Shown piece after piece: positions 11,550 through 23,166 of a stretch of DNA of 64,000 nt. The notes under the pieces were generated by a model. The model did no database searches, was not told the origin of the DNA, and worked only from the letters and a program-made list of their open reading frames with translations. Source of the stretch: Hericium rajendrae (Eukaryota > Basidiomycota > Agaricomycetes > Russulales > Hericiaceae); NCBI GenBank assembly GCA_033439255.1, contig CM065881.1, positions 2,666,001 to 2,730,000 of the forward strand, in the 5' to 3' direction. Both the position numbers and the translations under genes were made by a program. The stretch's first letter is position 1; each line of letters begins with the position of its first letter.

Positions 11550-13788
11550 CTACGTGTCCACGTCCATCTTCGTCCCACCGTCGTCCACCGTCCGGGGTGT
11601 TATCGCGCGCCGGACAAGGCCCGTCCCACCCTCTCCCTCCTCCGCAAACATGCCCTTCTTCCCCGGCTTCGCGGATACGGGCGTGACGCTCCCACTCGCA
11701 TTCACCGCAGTCGTATTCCCCTCACCGAGATTCAGCTTTCCGAATCCTATCGAGGTCGTCGGAGCGCTCGCCGGCGTGGTGATCCCCAGTCCAACTCCCG
11801 ATCCCGATCCCGACGCTGGCGTATGCGGGAAATACGACTCTCCCCCGCTCGTATGCACACGCGGTGACAGCGCCTCCGGAGTGCGCAGCGGCGGTAGCAC
11901 CGTCGAATGCATCACAGGCGACGACGCGACGCTCGTGTTCGTGCTCCCCATCGGCGCGCGATGCGTCATGAGATCCACGGGCGGCGGCAACCGCTCATGG
12001 CCATCTGCACCCACGCCCTGGCGCTGTAGTCCGACGACGCGCAGTCGGTCGACCCACGCGTCCGCGCGGTCGAGGCTGTCCTTCACCACGCCCGTCACGC
12101 CGCGCATCATGTCGAGGCTCTCCGTCGCGAGAGTGAGGATGCGCTGCGCGGCCTGTGCCGCGGCACCCGCTGTGGGCGGCACGCCGCCGTGACCGACGCT
12201 GCTTGCGCGCGAATGGTTTGACGGGGAGGCGGGGCGTGATAACTCGCCGCTGACGCGGTCCCCTGCACGGGCACGGGTCGAGCGGCGCGTCCCACGTCCG
12301 CGAGCCGATCCGGCGCTGCCTGCTGCGGCATTCTGCACGTCTTGCTGCCCTTGTCTACGAGCAGCGCTGGCCCAGGCTTGTGGGAGCTGAAGAATAAAGC
12401 CGCGCACTCTGGAGCGCGCCGGCTCAGGCAGGGCGCTGCCCGCATATTTTGAGACGACATCGACGACTTGGCGTATGGTGTCCACGACGTCCCGCTTTGC
12501 ATTTGTAAGCTGACGGAGGTGTTCAGGTGAGATGATTGCCTCGGGGTTGATTGGACTTGACGAGCCCGGTGGCGGCTGCAGTGCATCCATGAATTTGCGC
12601 AGAACGACGATCTGGCCATCGATGTGTGCGGTGGCATACTGTAAGAAAACGCGTCAGCATTCGAAGCCGTCAATAGAAGACACTTTGATGAAGTGATAGA
12701 GATAGATGGGTCGATCAACATATGTTGTGAACGGAAGTGACGTACTTGCAACCATTGCAAACAGTATTTGAGCCTCCGCATGCTCTCTTCGCTCACCGCA
12801 GCTCCAATCCCACCGGCCTCAAGCAAGACAGCCTGCCACCGGCTGCGCTGCACGACCTGTTGTTGCTGCTCATTCTCCCTCTGCGTTTGCGTTCGAGGTG
12901 ACTGCACGGGCGTCATCACCGAATCTCCGCCTAGATGAAACGACGTCAGCACCAGACGCCCACATCACATCCCGATCGCGATACGCACCCTCCACACCAT
13001 CTTCCTGCGTGCCCGCACGCGTCATCGACACGTCGCGCATCTGCAGCCCAGACTCCCAGCCGCGATCGGCCTGCTCGTCCTCCTCCTGCGCGGGCCGCGC
13101 GCCGCCATACCGGCCGAGCTATCGATCGCACACGCCCCGTCAGCACCGCACCCTACGGAATTCACACCATGACGCACCCTGTCCAGCTGCCTGCACGCAA
13201 ACTCGTCGAGCTGACCGACGGGCAGGCGATCGATGACGGGGCGCGACACCGCCTTCATCGAGCTCTCCATCATCTCCGCGCCGTACTACCAGCAATTAGC
13301 CACACCCGCGCAGATGCAATTAGACGAAAGGCGCACCTTGACAACGCGCGAGCTTGCTTTGCTCTGCTCGTACGCGCGCAGCGCGGTCGTGACGAGCGGG
13401 AGATGCGACACGCGCGAGACAAAGTCCGCGTCGAGCTCCTCCGCGTCCATGTCCGCGGGGACATCCTCCGCGACAAGCGACGGCGACGCGAGCGTCGGCG
13501 ACGTCGACGTCGACACAGTCGACAGCGCGGGCGTTGGCTGGAATGCTACACATACAGTTAGCAGCCGCCGGATAAAGCGCGTAGATGAATGAGACGAAAG
13601 AAAGCGGGTCAGTGTGTGGATGGATAAGTAGATAAATGGCACATACAGCTCGCTGGGTGGCTCCCACCCGTGCTGGAGCCCGCGACGGCCCTGTTGCGCA
13701 TGTCGCCGAGCGCGCGCACCGCGATGCGCACGCTCTCGTCCTCGTCCTCAATCGAGCGCTGCCTCGGCGGCGCAGTGCTCATCGCCAT
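11550..13788 (-). CDS. OPI1: Opi1-type transcriptional repressor
   Basis: Six exons (13788-13647, 13545-13337, 13285-13178, 13118-12989, 12930-12746, 12638-11550) give 620 residues in one frame. The Opi1 family signature is clear: LPLVTTALRAYEQSK and YGAEMMESSMKAVSRPVIDR in exons 2-3, and IRQVVDVVSKYAGSALPEPARSRV-like sequence in the last exon. Between them lie acidic and Gln-rich linkers; the C-terminal 250 residues are Ser/Pro/Gly-rich and low complexity. In yeast Opi1 is held at the ER by phosphatidic acid and represses Ino2/Ino4-activated phospholipid genes in the nucleus; the basidiomycete role is not proven. Starts at 13788 or 13782 (two ATGs, MAM) are equivalent; the frame stays open upstream without a better ATG. 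Confidence 0.9.
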
Positions 13789-14764
13789 CCGTTCCGTTGA
13801 TGCAGCCCGCTCCGGGTCGATGTTTCTAGATAGTATGCGCGGAATCGTAAGCACCAACTGTTGAGTCAAGACAAGCCGACGGCGGTGGTTCGTAGGGGGA
13901 AGTAGTAGGACTAGTGGGCGGCGCCGATCAGAGGAGGCGACGAGATATTGGGGTGTGCACCATTCACGTGTTTCTCCATGACGCACTGGGCCTTGTATTT
14001 TCAACCTTATCTGGCCCCGATGTGGCTTTTCGCGCTTATCTTGTCCGCATCTGGCCAATCGTCCGTTGCTGCACCCATCAGTGTGAGAGTGCGAAGTGCG
14101 CAAGTGAATGCAAGCTGCAAGTTGGAGAATGCCAGTGACATCGAGGGCACACGCGAAGGTTCGTACACGTACAAGAACATGCGCTCTGGGAAGGCATGCA
14201 TCCATCTATGGTCCGTACTCCACCCACAAGTGTGAGAGCGAGAAGGAAAAGTGCAACAAATTAGAGAATAACAATTATAACATCGAGGGGAAGATGAAGA
14301 GCAGTCTCCAGTACACGAGGTCAGAAGGTAAGGCGACAAGGAAAAGTCACGCCGAGGAAGGCGTTCCAGTCAAGTTCCACAGCCGCAACATACCCAGCAG
14401 ATGTCACAGCGCGCCGTTTTGCGACGCAAGCATGGGACACAATACGATACGATATGATACGAACGCAGTAAAAGTAGAGCGATAAACAAGCTATCAACAA
14501 GCTAAGTATAAACAAGAACCAGCGCGAATAAACAGATATTATAACTGAGGTGAGCACGAGCGTCTGCAACCAAAACCGAACAATAGCACAAGACGAGACG
14601 GGAGGGACAGACACAACACGAGAGCAAGAAGACCTATATACGCGGCGCGCACGCGCCATATTATACGAACCTATGCCACACCACACCACCCACGCCCGCT
14701 GCTAGCGCAGCCACTCTGAGAACTTGAACGGGGAGCCATCGACACCAGACGACGGCGCCTCACG
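13789..14764. other. intergenic between OPI1-like and GATA genes
   Basis: Nearly 1 kb with promoter of the OPI1-like gene at its left and the 3' flank of the GATA factor at its right. A short run of degenerate ACGATA repeats lies near 14437-14462. No gene is seen. Confidence 0.45.
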
Positions 14765-17600
14765 TCAATCGCGCGCGCCCTCCGCGGGTGCGGGCGCCGG
14801 CTGAGCCTGCACGGGCCACACACTCTCGCGCCGCTCCGCGCCCGACGCACTGCGCTGCAGCGGGATGCTCGCCGGCTGCCCCTGGCTCTGCTCACCCGCC
14901 TGCTCCTGCCCTTGCCCTTGCCCATGCATCTTCGGACTGCCCTCACCGCGCATCTCCTCGATCCCGCGTTTCACGCCCGCCATCATCCGATCCGTCCGCT
15001 CCAGCATCTCCAGCAGTCCGCGGCGCTGCTCGCTCAGCTCGACGTAGTGCCGCTCGAGCTCGCCCGCGCTCGGCACCTGCACCGGCGAGTGCCGTCCCAT
15101 GACGCCCATGAGCGGCCCGTACGCGGGCACAGCGGGGCCTGCAAGCGGCGAGTGCGTGCGGCTCGGCGCTGTCGACGAGCTGCGCAGGTAGCTCGCGTGG
15201 TGCAGCGGCACGGGCAGCGGCGCGGGGTACGCCGCACCCGGCCCCGGGCGCGTCCCGGGACCCGACATGCCCAGCGCCGTGTCACCCGCGTGCAGCGCGG
15301 CGTTCAGTGGCGGCAGGTCGAACCCGCCGTGGTGCACGGGCGAGCGCATAGCGTGCGACGACCCCGGGCGCACGCCCGCGGCCTGCGCCTGTGCTTGCGC
15401 GAGGATGGCCGGGTCGACCTGCATCTCGAGCCAGTGCGGCATCGGCTGCCGCTGGCTGTCGCGGCTACGGTCGCGCCCGCTGCTCTCGCCGCCGTCTGCC
15501 TCTGCGTCTTCATCGCCCTCCTCCTCACCCTTCCTCCTCTTCACTGCGCTGCCGCGCGGCTTGCGCGGTGCACGCTTTCTTTTGACGGCAGGTGCGCTGG
15601 ATGCCTGGCCCTCATCTTCATCATCCTCCTCGCCCTCTGCGCGGTCCTGAACGCGCCCGACGGAGACGAGCGCCTCGGCCGCGGCCTGGTCTGACAATCG
15701 GCCGGTGGGCCCTGCGGCTGGTACGCGCTTTCGTCGCTTGATGACGGTTTTCTTCATCGAGTTGGGGCGGTGTGTGCCGTGGAGCTTGAAGTAGAGGCCT
15801 GTGTCGTGGCAGCAAGGCAAGGAAACCGGGCCCAGTGTTGAGGATACGAAAAAGAGCGTGTGATGTGTCGGAAGGTAGCGACAGGGGCCACGGGAAGGGC
15901 AGTTAATTGAGGGAGAGCATGCAGGGAGAGACCAAGTCAGTCAAAGTTCACCAGCAAAGCAGCAGCAGACGAGGTGATGACAGCGTTATCTGATAGCGTC
16001 TCACGCTTCGCATCAATCTGATTAGATCAGATTCCACCACGCCACCATGTGTCATTGCAGCAGCAACGGCTGCAATGCCTCAGGCGCAAGGGGTGAGACA
16101 GACGGGACGCAGCGGGAGCAGGTACACAGAACACCAGAAGCATGAGTGTTTAACACCGTGCCCCGCTCCGCCGCATCCCACCCCTTGCACTAGAGGACAC
16201 AAAAGCCCACAACGAGCAATGTGCACACGCCTAAAAACAACCGCGCATCTTCCATACGAAGCAGAAACGCGACTCACCGCAAGCATTGCAGATGTTGTTC
16301 CCCAAGTCGTCCCGCCGCCAGAGCGGTGTCGTCGACGTCCCGCAGTTCGCACAGCTCAAGGCACCGACGGCTGCACGTGCCGCCCGCCCGCCCTTGCCCC
16401 CTGCGCCTTGGCTGCCGTTCATCTGGCCCGGCGACTCGGGCTGGGGCAACTGCTGCTCGACCACGCCCATCTGATCCACCATCATACTATTATTGCCTTG
16501 GGGCGGCATCGGTCCGTTCGCGCTTGGGTCGTGGGGCTGCTGCTCGCCGGGTGCGTTCACGTCAATACGTGTGGACAGATTGTTGTTATACGTCGGGCAG
16601 CCGGAGCACGCTTGGGTGCCGCCTGTACCGTTACACCGTCCGTCGCCTGGACAGGTGCCTGCGAGACAAGATGTGCTCTCGCCAATCGGCTTTGAGTCGG
16701 GATTCTGGGGCTGGTTGGCAGTGTTGGGATCAGACTTGCCGTCGGCGGAGTGCGGCTGTTGTACGTTGACAGTGGTCGAGGGCGTTCTGCCGAGCGGGAG
16801 TCGTCCGGATGGTTGGCCTTGGGCGAGAGAGGGAGGGCGAGGAGTGTGGCGGGCTCTGTAGTAGAGGCCTGTAGTAGTGTTATGTGCGGTATCAATCGAT
16901 CGCGGCGACGCGAATTCATTGTGTGCGCGTGTCGGGAGGCGTGTAGATTGCAGCAGGGTGAGGGCGGTGCATAAGGAGGGCACGATGCAATACAGTCAGT
17001 AAGTGAGCTACCAATAAGATAGGGGAGGGGAGGAGGATGGGAGAGGGCACAGAGGCATGCATGCAGCGATAAAATCCTGCCCACAGACACGCGCCCGGTG
17101 ATCTATTATCGAAGCGTGCATGCAGGTATGCGCAGACACGTGGCTCAGAGCAGTAGCCGAGAAGACAAGCACGCGCAATGGGGTGATATGACGTGAAGAG
17201 GAGGAAGATAGAAGAACAGCTTACCGCAGGCATTGCAGATAGAGTTGCCTTCACCATCGCGGCGCCACAGCGGGGTCGCAGAAGTACCACAATTGGCGCA
17301 GGACGTTACGCCGGGGACAGCACCGTCTGGAGTCGCACCTAGGACAACGCCGTTGGGAGGCGCGTCCGGATCGTGGACCTTCTCTGCCTCTAAATCACGG
17401 GGTGGTGGTGGGATGTCAAGAAAAGGCGGTGTGTGAGGACCTTGTTGGTGTGACGGTGGTTGCTGCTGAGCGGAGTTGTCGGGCTGCTGCTGGTGGTAAG
17501 GATCTGGTTGAGGGGCGGGATGGGGGGAGAACTGAAGCCTGGGGAGACCGTGTACGTTCATGTTGAGAATATTGGGATGTTCGAGGACGACGGGAGACAT
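14765..17600 (-). CDS. double GATA zinc-finger repressor, URBS1/SRE/Fep1 type
   Basis: Three exons (17600-17225, 16868-16278, 15798-14765) give 666 residues. Two GATA fingers are present: [19 protein letters not shown] followed by SICNACG, and [19 protein letters not shown] followed by NICNACG, each continuing [16 protein letters not shown]. Between them is the diagnostic Cys-rich block [19 protein letters not shown]. Family knowledge: this architecture (two fingers around a four-Cys block) is that of fungal iron-responsive repressors that shut off siderophore and iron-uptake genes when iron is replete. After finger 2 come a basic region, a Lys/Arg-rich and acidic stretch, and a Pro/Gly-rich tail ending in a short heptad region. 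Both introns (356 and 479 bases) are unusually long for this window and cut each finger at the same codon. Confidence 0.93.
15986..15994 (-). promoter_or_regulatory. ATCAGATAA GATA site in intron 2
   Basis: Exact match, on the minus strand, to the ATCWGATAA core known for SRE/URBS1-type repressors. It lies inside the second intron of the GATA factor gene itself. Function is inferred from the motif only. Confidence 0.45.
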
Positions 17601-18476
17601 TTGGAAAGGGCGGGAGTGCGGGGTACGAGAGAGCTGACGGGGAGACGAACCAGCTGAATTTGAGGGGGGAAGGGCAATCGGTCAGAGATAAAACGAGATA
17701 ATCCGACGACCAATCACCGGACTCCTATTCGGCCGTTCCCACGCTCGCTGATAAACGCCCGCTCGCGTAATCCGCTGTACGTCCGATGCACCCCCGTTTC
17801 CTGATATGATAACCGCCGTCAGATCCTGACAAGAAACGTGCTACGATTCTCGCAAGCGGCCCGCAGTTCCACTGGGCCCATCTCCGAGCCGAATCCCCAT
17901 CTCCGTCCATCCCTCCCACCCCCGAGCTGCGCACCTCCTCCGACGCCCCTTATCTGGTCCCTCCCTCTCACTCAACCGCTGCATTCTCACTCGCTCTCGT
18001 CCTGAAGGGCATATTCTCAGCTTGGCCTGCTCTCGGCGTGCCCAGTGCCCAGCTAGCGCCTTCCATGATGAGCGGCATGAGCCCGTTCTCTGCACGTCCA
18101 GATCGTAGATCCGACCAGCTGTGTACTACGCAGTGACAGTCATCATTCCGGCACGGATAAGATAAGCCGCGGTGCGCAACCCGATCTCCTTCCGTCCTCA
18201 CCGTGCGTATGTCTCGTCTCTACGTGCCCTGTTCGTCCTGACCGGGGGTTTCGATAGGGCGCTCGGGCCTGGTCGAGCGTGACTGCGTTCCACCTCACGT
18301 GGGGGGCGAGAGAATGGAGCGCGGTCTTGCGGTCTGGTCGGGTGTTTGTTGTGATTGTCTTGCTCGCTTGCGTCAACCCAACCTCGGGCGGAGCATACAC
18401 CGCCGCTACTTTCTGCACGAAGTTTTGCCAGCTGTGCTCCGGGCACGACTGGAGTCTTTCTGCGTGCTTTGACATC

Positions 18477-18485
18477 ATCAGATAA
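18477..18485 (+). promoter_or_regulatory. ATCAGATAA GATA site
   Basis: Exact ATCWGATAA match about 0.9 kb upstream of the start of the GATA factor gene. Confidence 0.45.
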
Positions 18486-18911
18486 AAAAAAATGGTGGCG
18501 ATCCTGATCGCGTTCGAGCCCAACAGATCCGGTGTACTGCACTGATGTTCGCTTCATCTCCGTCTCTGGACCGCCGGTGTTGCACCATACTTCGTGCAAC
18601 AATCTGGCACAAATGATAGCCCTCAATGTCTTGCACATCGCTTTTGCCCTGTATCACCCCGCCCAAACTCCGCACGCCCTCTCTCGACGCATGCCTTCAA
18701 CTCATTCTGAAACGCAACACAGATCCCCGTCACTCGCCGCCTGTCCATCTTGTCTAATCTCCTGTCACCCAAGCTAGCGAGCCCATGATCTAATCTGCTC
18801 CAACGCCGGACATCACACTTCGTTCCAGGCTTGACCAAGGCGCCGGCGGCTCGCTATCTCCCTCGTGGCCAATGATCGCGTTCTTTCTTCTTATCGCACA
18901 TCCCCAATCTA

Positions 18912-18920
18912 ATCAGATAA
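18912..18920 (+). promoter_or_regulatory. ATCAGATAA GATA site
   Basis: Exact ATCWGATAA match about 1.3 kb upstream of the GATA factor gene start. Confidence 0.45.
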
Positions 18921-19030
18921 ACATCCTCGTCTTAGAATCAACAATGCGATCATCGCGCCGCTCAGAATTCTATAGTCTATATCTTGTCCTAGAAGCGCTG
19001 CATGTCTTCTTAACCGAGGCCAGCAACGGT

Positions 19031-19213
19031 CGAGAAGCCAATCAACTTGGCATTTATCTTATCTCCCAATGGCGCACGCAAACGTGCTGCCTCTGGACAC
19101 GAAACAACGGCATCTACCAACCGCTACATCCTGAATCCTTACCGAAGCAATAACGGTACCGATCGAGAAGCCATTAAGATTTAAGAACGCATAAAGTTAT
19201 CTTATCTCCCAAT
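19031..19213. repeat. imperfect direct repeat with tandem GATA motifs
   Basis: Two units share CGAGAAGCCA (19031-19040 and 19164-19173) and then TTATCTTATCTCCCAAT (19054-19070 and 19197-19213). The 17-base part carries two overlapping GATA cores (AGATAAGATAA on the other strand). Spacing between shared blocks differs by about 10 bases between units. Confidence 0.65.
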
Positions 19214-19514
19214 CGCGCGGGCACACATCCTCTTCGCAACGTTTACCGCAGCGGACTAGGCCGCAAGAAGAGGAAGTCGCTAGACCAAGAAGCGCGGCGA
19301 GAAAGCGTCCCCGGGCCCGCGCGCCTTAGCGTGCTTCGTGCACGCAAAGGCCTCATCTCGGGCGCCTCGTTTCGCCACGCAAATGCGCCCGCGACAGCCG
19401 CACTGCATATTCGAAGCCGCCGCGTATCAGGGTTGCCACAGACCCATCGGGATCGTGACACTGCGGCACCCAAAAGCAGAACGGCTATCGCGCAGGAGAC
19501 GGTGCGTCCGTCGT

Positions 19515-19523
19515 ATCTGATAA
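19515..19523 (+). promoter_or_regulatory. ATCTGATAA GATA site
   Basis: Exact ATCWGATAA match about 1.9 kb upstream of the GATA factor gene start. Confidence 0.4.
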
Positions 19524-20877
19524 GACCAGCGTTCCAGAGACACGCCCCGCGAACCGCGAAGCCAATTGAGGCGGCAACTAAGCACAGCGCTGGCGCCGAT
19601 GATCAGCCGCCCCGCGCGTCCATCGCTCGAACCGACGCAGTGGATGTGTGCATCCCGCCTGCAAATGCCGCAGGAGGATGTACACGTACGAAGACATGTG
19701 GGGCGGTCAGCTGCGTGGTGGGGTCTGGGCGCAGGGCATGTGGGGCGGATGGCGACGGATTGGGACGGTGCGTTCAATTGAGATGTGATGGCAGTTGGTG
19801 CTGATAGCATTATCAGCGGGCACCTGCGCTGCTGCATCAGGAAGCCATGCAGTGTGCTGCATGTACAGGTCGCCCATAGTATGGAGTGCGTTGTATACAA
19901 CCCAGAATAAGATCCGTTCGTGCTCGCGCAGGGCGAGAATTCCGACATGCCGTTCGAAGTACCTGCGCGGATGTTTGCCAAACCGATAGCATACCCGAAA
20001 ATGAAACGAATAACCCACACGAACCACCGCACACTCGAGCGCGCTGTGCATCTACAGCCCCCGCTGCTTCCGCTTCGCGCTACATGCCCGAGTACGTCAG
20101 GTCGTCCGCTGGGGCATTGGAACCTTTGCACGGCTCGAGCGTGCGGATAGATTGCATCGCGGCCTGCGAGCTTGCGAAGAGCTGCGTGGATAAGATTGGT
20201 GAGTAAGTGAGCGAGAAAGCCCGAGATGGAGCCTGCGCCGATATGTCTCCGCGCTGGGTGCGATAAGATCAGTCCTGCGGCGTGCGGGGCGAGAATTCTA
20301 CCTGCGGGGTGAAAAGAAGCACGCACGCACATGAAGCATGGTATTGTAGTGAAGTGTAGATGTCGCCGGCGATAGCCCGGCAGGGAGGAAGAGAGTCGGA
20401 TGCGAGTATTGGCTGGATGCGATCCAGATAAGATGCAGTATGACACGGAAATGAATCAGGATGCGGGGAGGCAAGGCGGCGGGATATGAGGTGCGGTTGG
20501 GTATGATCATGCTACTCTGCGTCCACAGATTAAAATACCATACGGTCTAGGCCAACTTCCGGACCTGAGTCCCAGCATCCTGGGATGCGTCGATATTAGA
20601 TAGCCAGGAAAATCAGCCTTCGAGCGACCCGTGCCCTCCGATGTGCGCCGAGTCCAGCGTCTCGAGGCGCGAGGCCGGATTACGAACAGGGAATGATCAG
20701 AGGATGCGATTCGGACACGAGACGGAGGAAGCGCAGAACTTCAGCTGCGCAAAAGGATGTCATCCCACGCCGCGATGCAGGAAGTTGCTCCTGCATACAT
20801 GGTAGGGAGCGGCGGGAGTATGTTCCAGAAGTGGTCGGAAGTTAGAGGAAAACTGCGTCAAGGCCATTAACAGTCGA

Positions 20878-21620
20878 CTATGAGACGGAGATAGTCAGAC
20901 ATTCGACGTTGGAATATTCAGAAAAGGCTCCCAGAGCGCTGGACCGCGGATAAATGTACAAACAGAGTTTCTGTAACAATGGGTCTGCATGGAAGCGTTT
21001 GATTGCTGTGATGGTCCCAATAAAGACCTCAAAGAGATGGCGTGAGAAGGATGGGGGTGTCGTTCTGCAGGAAGAGAGAGTAAGGAAGAGAGGGTGATCG
21101 GACTGCTGGGCAACTCTGAAGAGATCAAAAACTGTCGGAGGAAAACCATCTTTGCTTGTTACTTGCAGATATTCGATGCAACCACAGTAGTATAGAAATC
21201 TCTTCACACCTGGGCGCCGAAAATTTTCTCGAACGCCTAGGTCCCGTTGTTACAATTGACGATCAACCAAGAAATCCACAGACAGTGCTGAGAGCCTCAC
21301 CAAACATCTTGTGTCGTTGTCTGCAAGTCGAAACTTTTCGAGTACTTTGACGGTGGCGGTGTTCACATGAATCAGGAAACATAACAACGGCGTCAGAGAC
21401 TCCATGCTGTGCCAAGGATGTCCAGACAAGAACTGTCTGCAAGTCAAGGCCACAGCCAAGGCATCCTCGTCTTCTCCATCCTCACGACGCGGATTGACTC
21501 TGGATCTTGCAAAGATCAGGAAGGCCTACAATTAAGTATCAATGATGTAATTGATGATTTCGGAGATCGTAAGACATCGGTGTATGGTCCGGTTGGTGAG
21601 CAATACTTCGTGATGTGAGC
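20878..21620 (-). pseudogene. F-box protein remnant
   Basis: Pieces typical of Agaricomycete F-box proteins occur in order on the minus strand: CLTISEIINYIIDT (about 21575-21535), then LAVALTCRQFLSGHPWHSM and SLTPLLCFL (about 21455-21375), then VRENFRRPGVKRFLYYCGCI and following (about 21240-21170), running to a stop at 20878. The frames need introns, and no ATG lies in frame before the first piece. The family usually runs to 400-600 residues with leucine-rich repeats after this point, but the frame stops early. I infer a truncated relic. Confidence 0.5.
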
Positions 21621-21785
21621 CTTCGTCGATAGTTGAGAAGAAAGGTTATGCCTGTCGTCTGGTAGTTAAGTAATCTTCTTTCTGCAGGGCGCCGAACGTC
21701 AGGCAAATCAGTGAAAAGGTTATAGATGGCGTAACAGAGTCGATGTGCTTACCTTAAAAGAGTGGCTCCACGACGTGCTCCCGGT

Positions 21786-22082
21786 CTAGTTGGCGAGTCG
21801 ATGCTCAAAGGACGTCTCGTTTAAGTTTGCTTCTTTCATATTCGGGGCCGGGGCGCTAGCCTCCTTGATCTCAGCAAGCATGCGTGCTGTCGATGTGCTG
21901 TCAATGTGTTGTCGATACCATAAAAGCAGCGTTTCGTAGACTTTCGATGCGAAGAAAGTATTGCAGCTTGACTCGTAGAAACAGCAGATTGTCTTTCGGA
22001 TCCAGAAGTCAAGCTGTAAGTAGTGCATCCACATCTTGTCCACAGCGGTCAAGGTACTGTACGAATCGAGATAAGACATCAT
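21786..22082 (-). CDS. small hypothetical protein
   Basis: Open frame of 98 codons from a true ATG at 22082. The composition (Tyr, Trp, Cys and Leu scattered, KVYETLLLWYRQH) is protein-like, but I recognise no domain. It lies just upstream of the F-box remnant on the same strand and could be a 5' exon of it or unrelated. Low confidence that it is expressed. Confidence 0.25.
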   Translation of the reverse strand: MMSYLDSYSTLTAVDKMWMHYLQLDFWIRKTICCFYESSCNTFFASKVYETLLLWYRQHIDSTSTARMLAEIKEASAPAPNMKEANLNETSFEHRLAN

Positions 22083-22320
22083 GTTTACAGAAAAAGGACA
22101 GTATAAAGGACGCTCATCGAGCGAAATCCGCCCATCCAGTACTCGTGGATTTCTCGGAAGGCCGTGACAATAAGACGCGACGATGATGGATTGATTGACA
22201 GATGCACGGCTAACAACACAGTTAATGTCACATTGTATACTCCCTATTTAAAACATTCTCCCGGGTCATGGTGACATTACGACCGCGCACGAGTAATCCG
22301 AAGATGGGATGGCTTGCTGG

Positions 22321-22919
22321 TTAGAAGGTGGTGCCTTCTGGAGGCTGGGGCAGTTTGCGATTGTTGAAGGATGCCATCTCCCTGCGATCGCGTCATAAAT
22401 AAGAAAGATACAGAGAGACTGTACAGCCGCGTACTTTCGGATCTCCACGAGGATAGTCTCGATGCTCTTGCTTCTATCCCAAGCAGCTAGGAGAGGCAGC
22501 TTGCTCCGGTCGACCTTTCCATCGGTCTGGTTGACGAACGGCAGGTTCACTCGAGAGACAAATTGCACAGTAGGAGGAGCATCGGGATAGTTCTCTCCGC
22601 ACAAGATCTTCAGGCTGTAGATGCGGTTCTCATGCACAGTCTGCACGCCACAAGACCCAAAAGTACTGTCATTAGCGAACGCGATGAGAAACGAGGACAG
22701 CAAATCCTTACATGCCCCGGGCCAATGATGGTCCCATTCCAGTTGCTCATCAAGATATCATCTCCGTCTTCAAGCCCATATGAACAAGAGCCATCGCCGA
22801 TGCCCTTCTCGCCCTTCTCGAGCTCTTCGAGCAGACGGAAATTACGGGGCACTGAACGTCCAAACGGATATGTTAGATTGCTTCGTGATCGAGAGTATAT
22901 CCGCACTACCTTTAGCCAT
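22321..22919 (-). CDS. MMS2: ubiquitin-conjugating enzyme variant Mms2
   Basis: Four exons (22919-22910, 22851-22712, 22640-22435, 22381-22321) encode 138 residues, the usual UEV length. [20 protein letters not shown] begins the protein; [26 protein letters not shown] and the C-terminal [13 protein letters not shown] are near-exact Mms2/Uev1 signatures. The family lacks the catalytic Cys of true E2 enzymes and pairs with Ubc13 to build Lys63-linked ubiquitin chains on PCNA in error-free post-replication repair. The first exon is only ten bases, a common pattern for this gene in fungi. It is head to head with HSE1 across a 306-base shared promoter region. Confidence 0.95.
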
Positions 22920-23166
22920 GGCTAGGAGAAAAAAGCAGGGAGATGTGGTGAAGAATCGTGAGCTGAAGGGAATATGGCTTGGATCTAAAAGGCGTGCCAG
23001 TGGATGCCGTATTTGGCAGAGGCGCCCAAGCTGGAGCCGAAGCGCCCAAAATGAGTTGCCACAATTCGGTTGCTCGCCGATATCGAGTCGCACTGCCATC
23101 GGACACTGAGATCGCTCACACAGCTCCCTCATTGCTCATAAGCTCGCTGCAGCAGTCGCTGCTTTT

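Larger units (their letters stand above)
17601..20877. other. long gene-poor region upstream of GATA factor
   Basis: About 3.3 kb with no gene I can support. It is the 5' region of the GATA factor (-). It holds three exact ATCWGATAA sites (18477-18485, 18912-18920, 19515-19523), a direct repeat pair with tandem GATA motifs (19054-19070, 19197-19213), and many single GATA cores, for example around 18158-18168. A 339-codon open frame on the minus strand (20446-19427) lacks recognisable domains and consistent coding character. Confidence 0.5.

Noticed and set aside
11554-12192. 212-codon plus-strand frame opposite the last OPI1-like exon
   Set aside because: Antisense shadow of a GC-rich, Ser/Pro/Gly-rich coding exon.
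19427-20446. 339-codon open frame on the minus strand
   Set aside because: High Arg/Cys/His/Ser content, no domain, and overlapping open frames in other phases. It looks like a GC-rich chance frame; kept only as a question in the gene-poor region.
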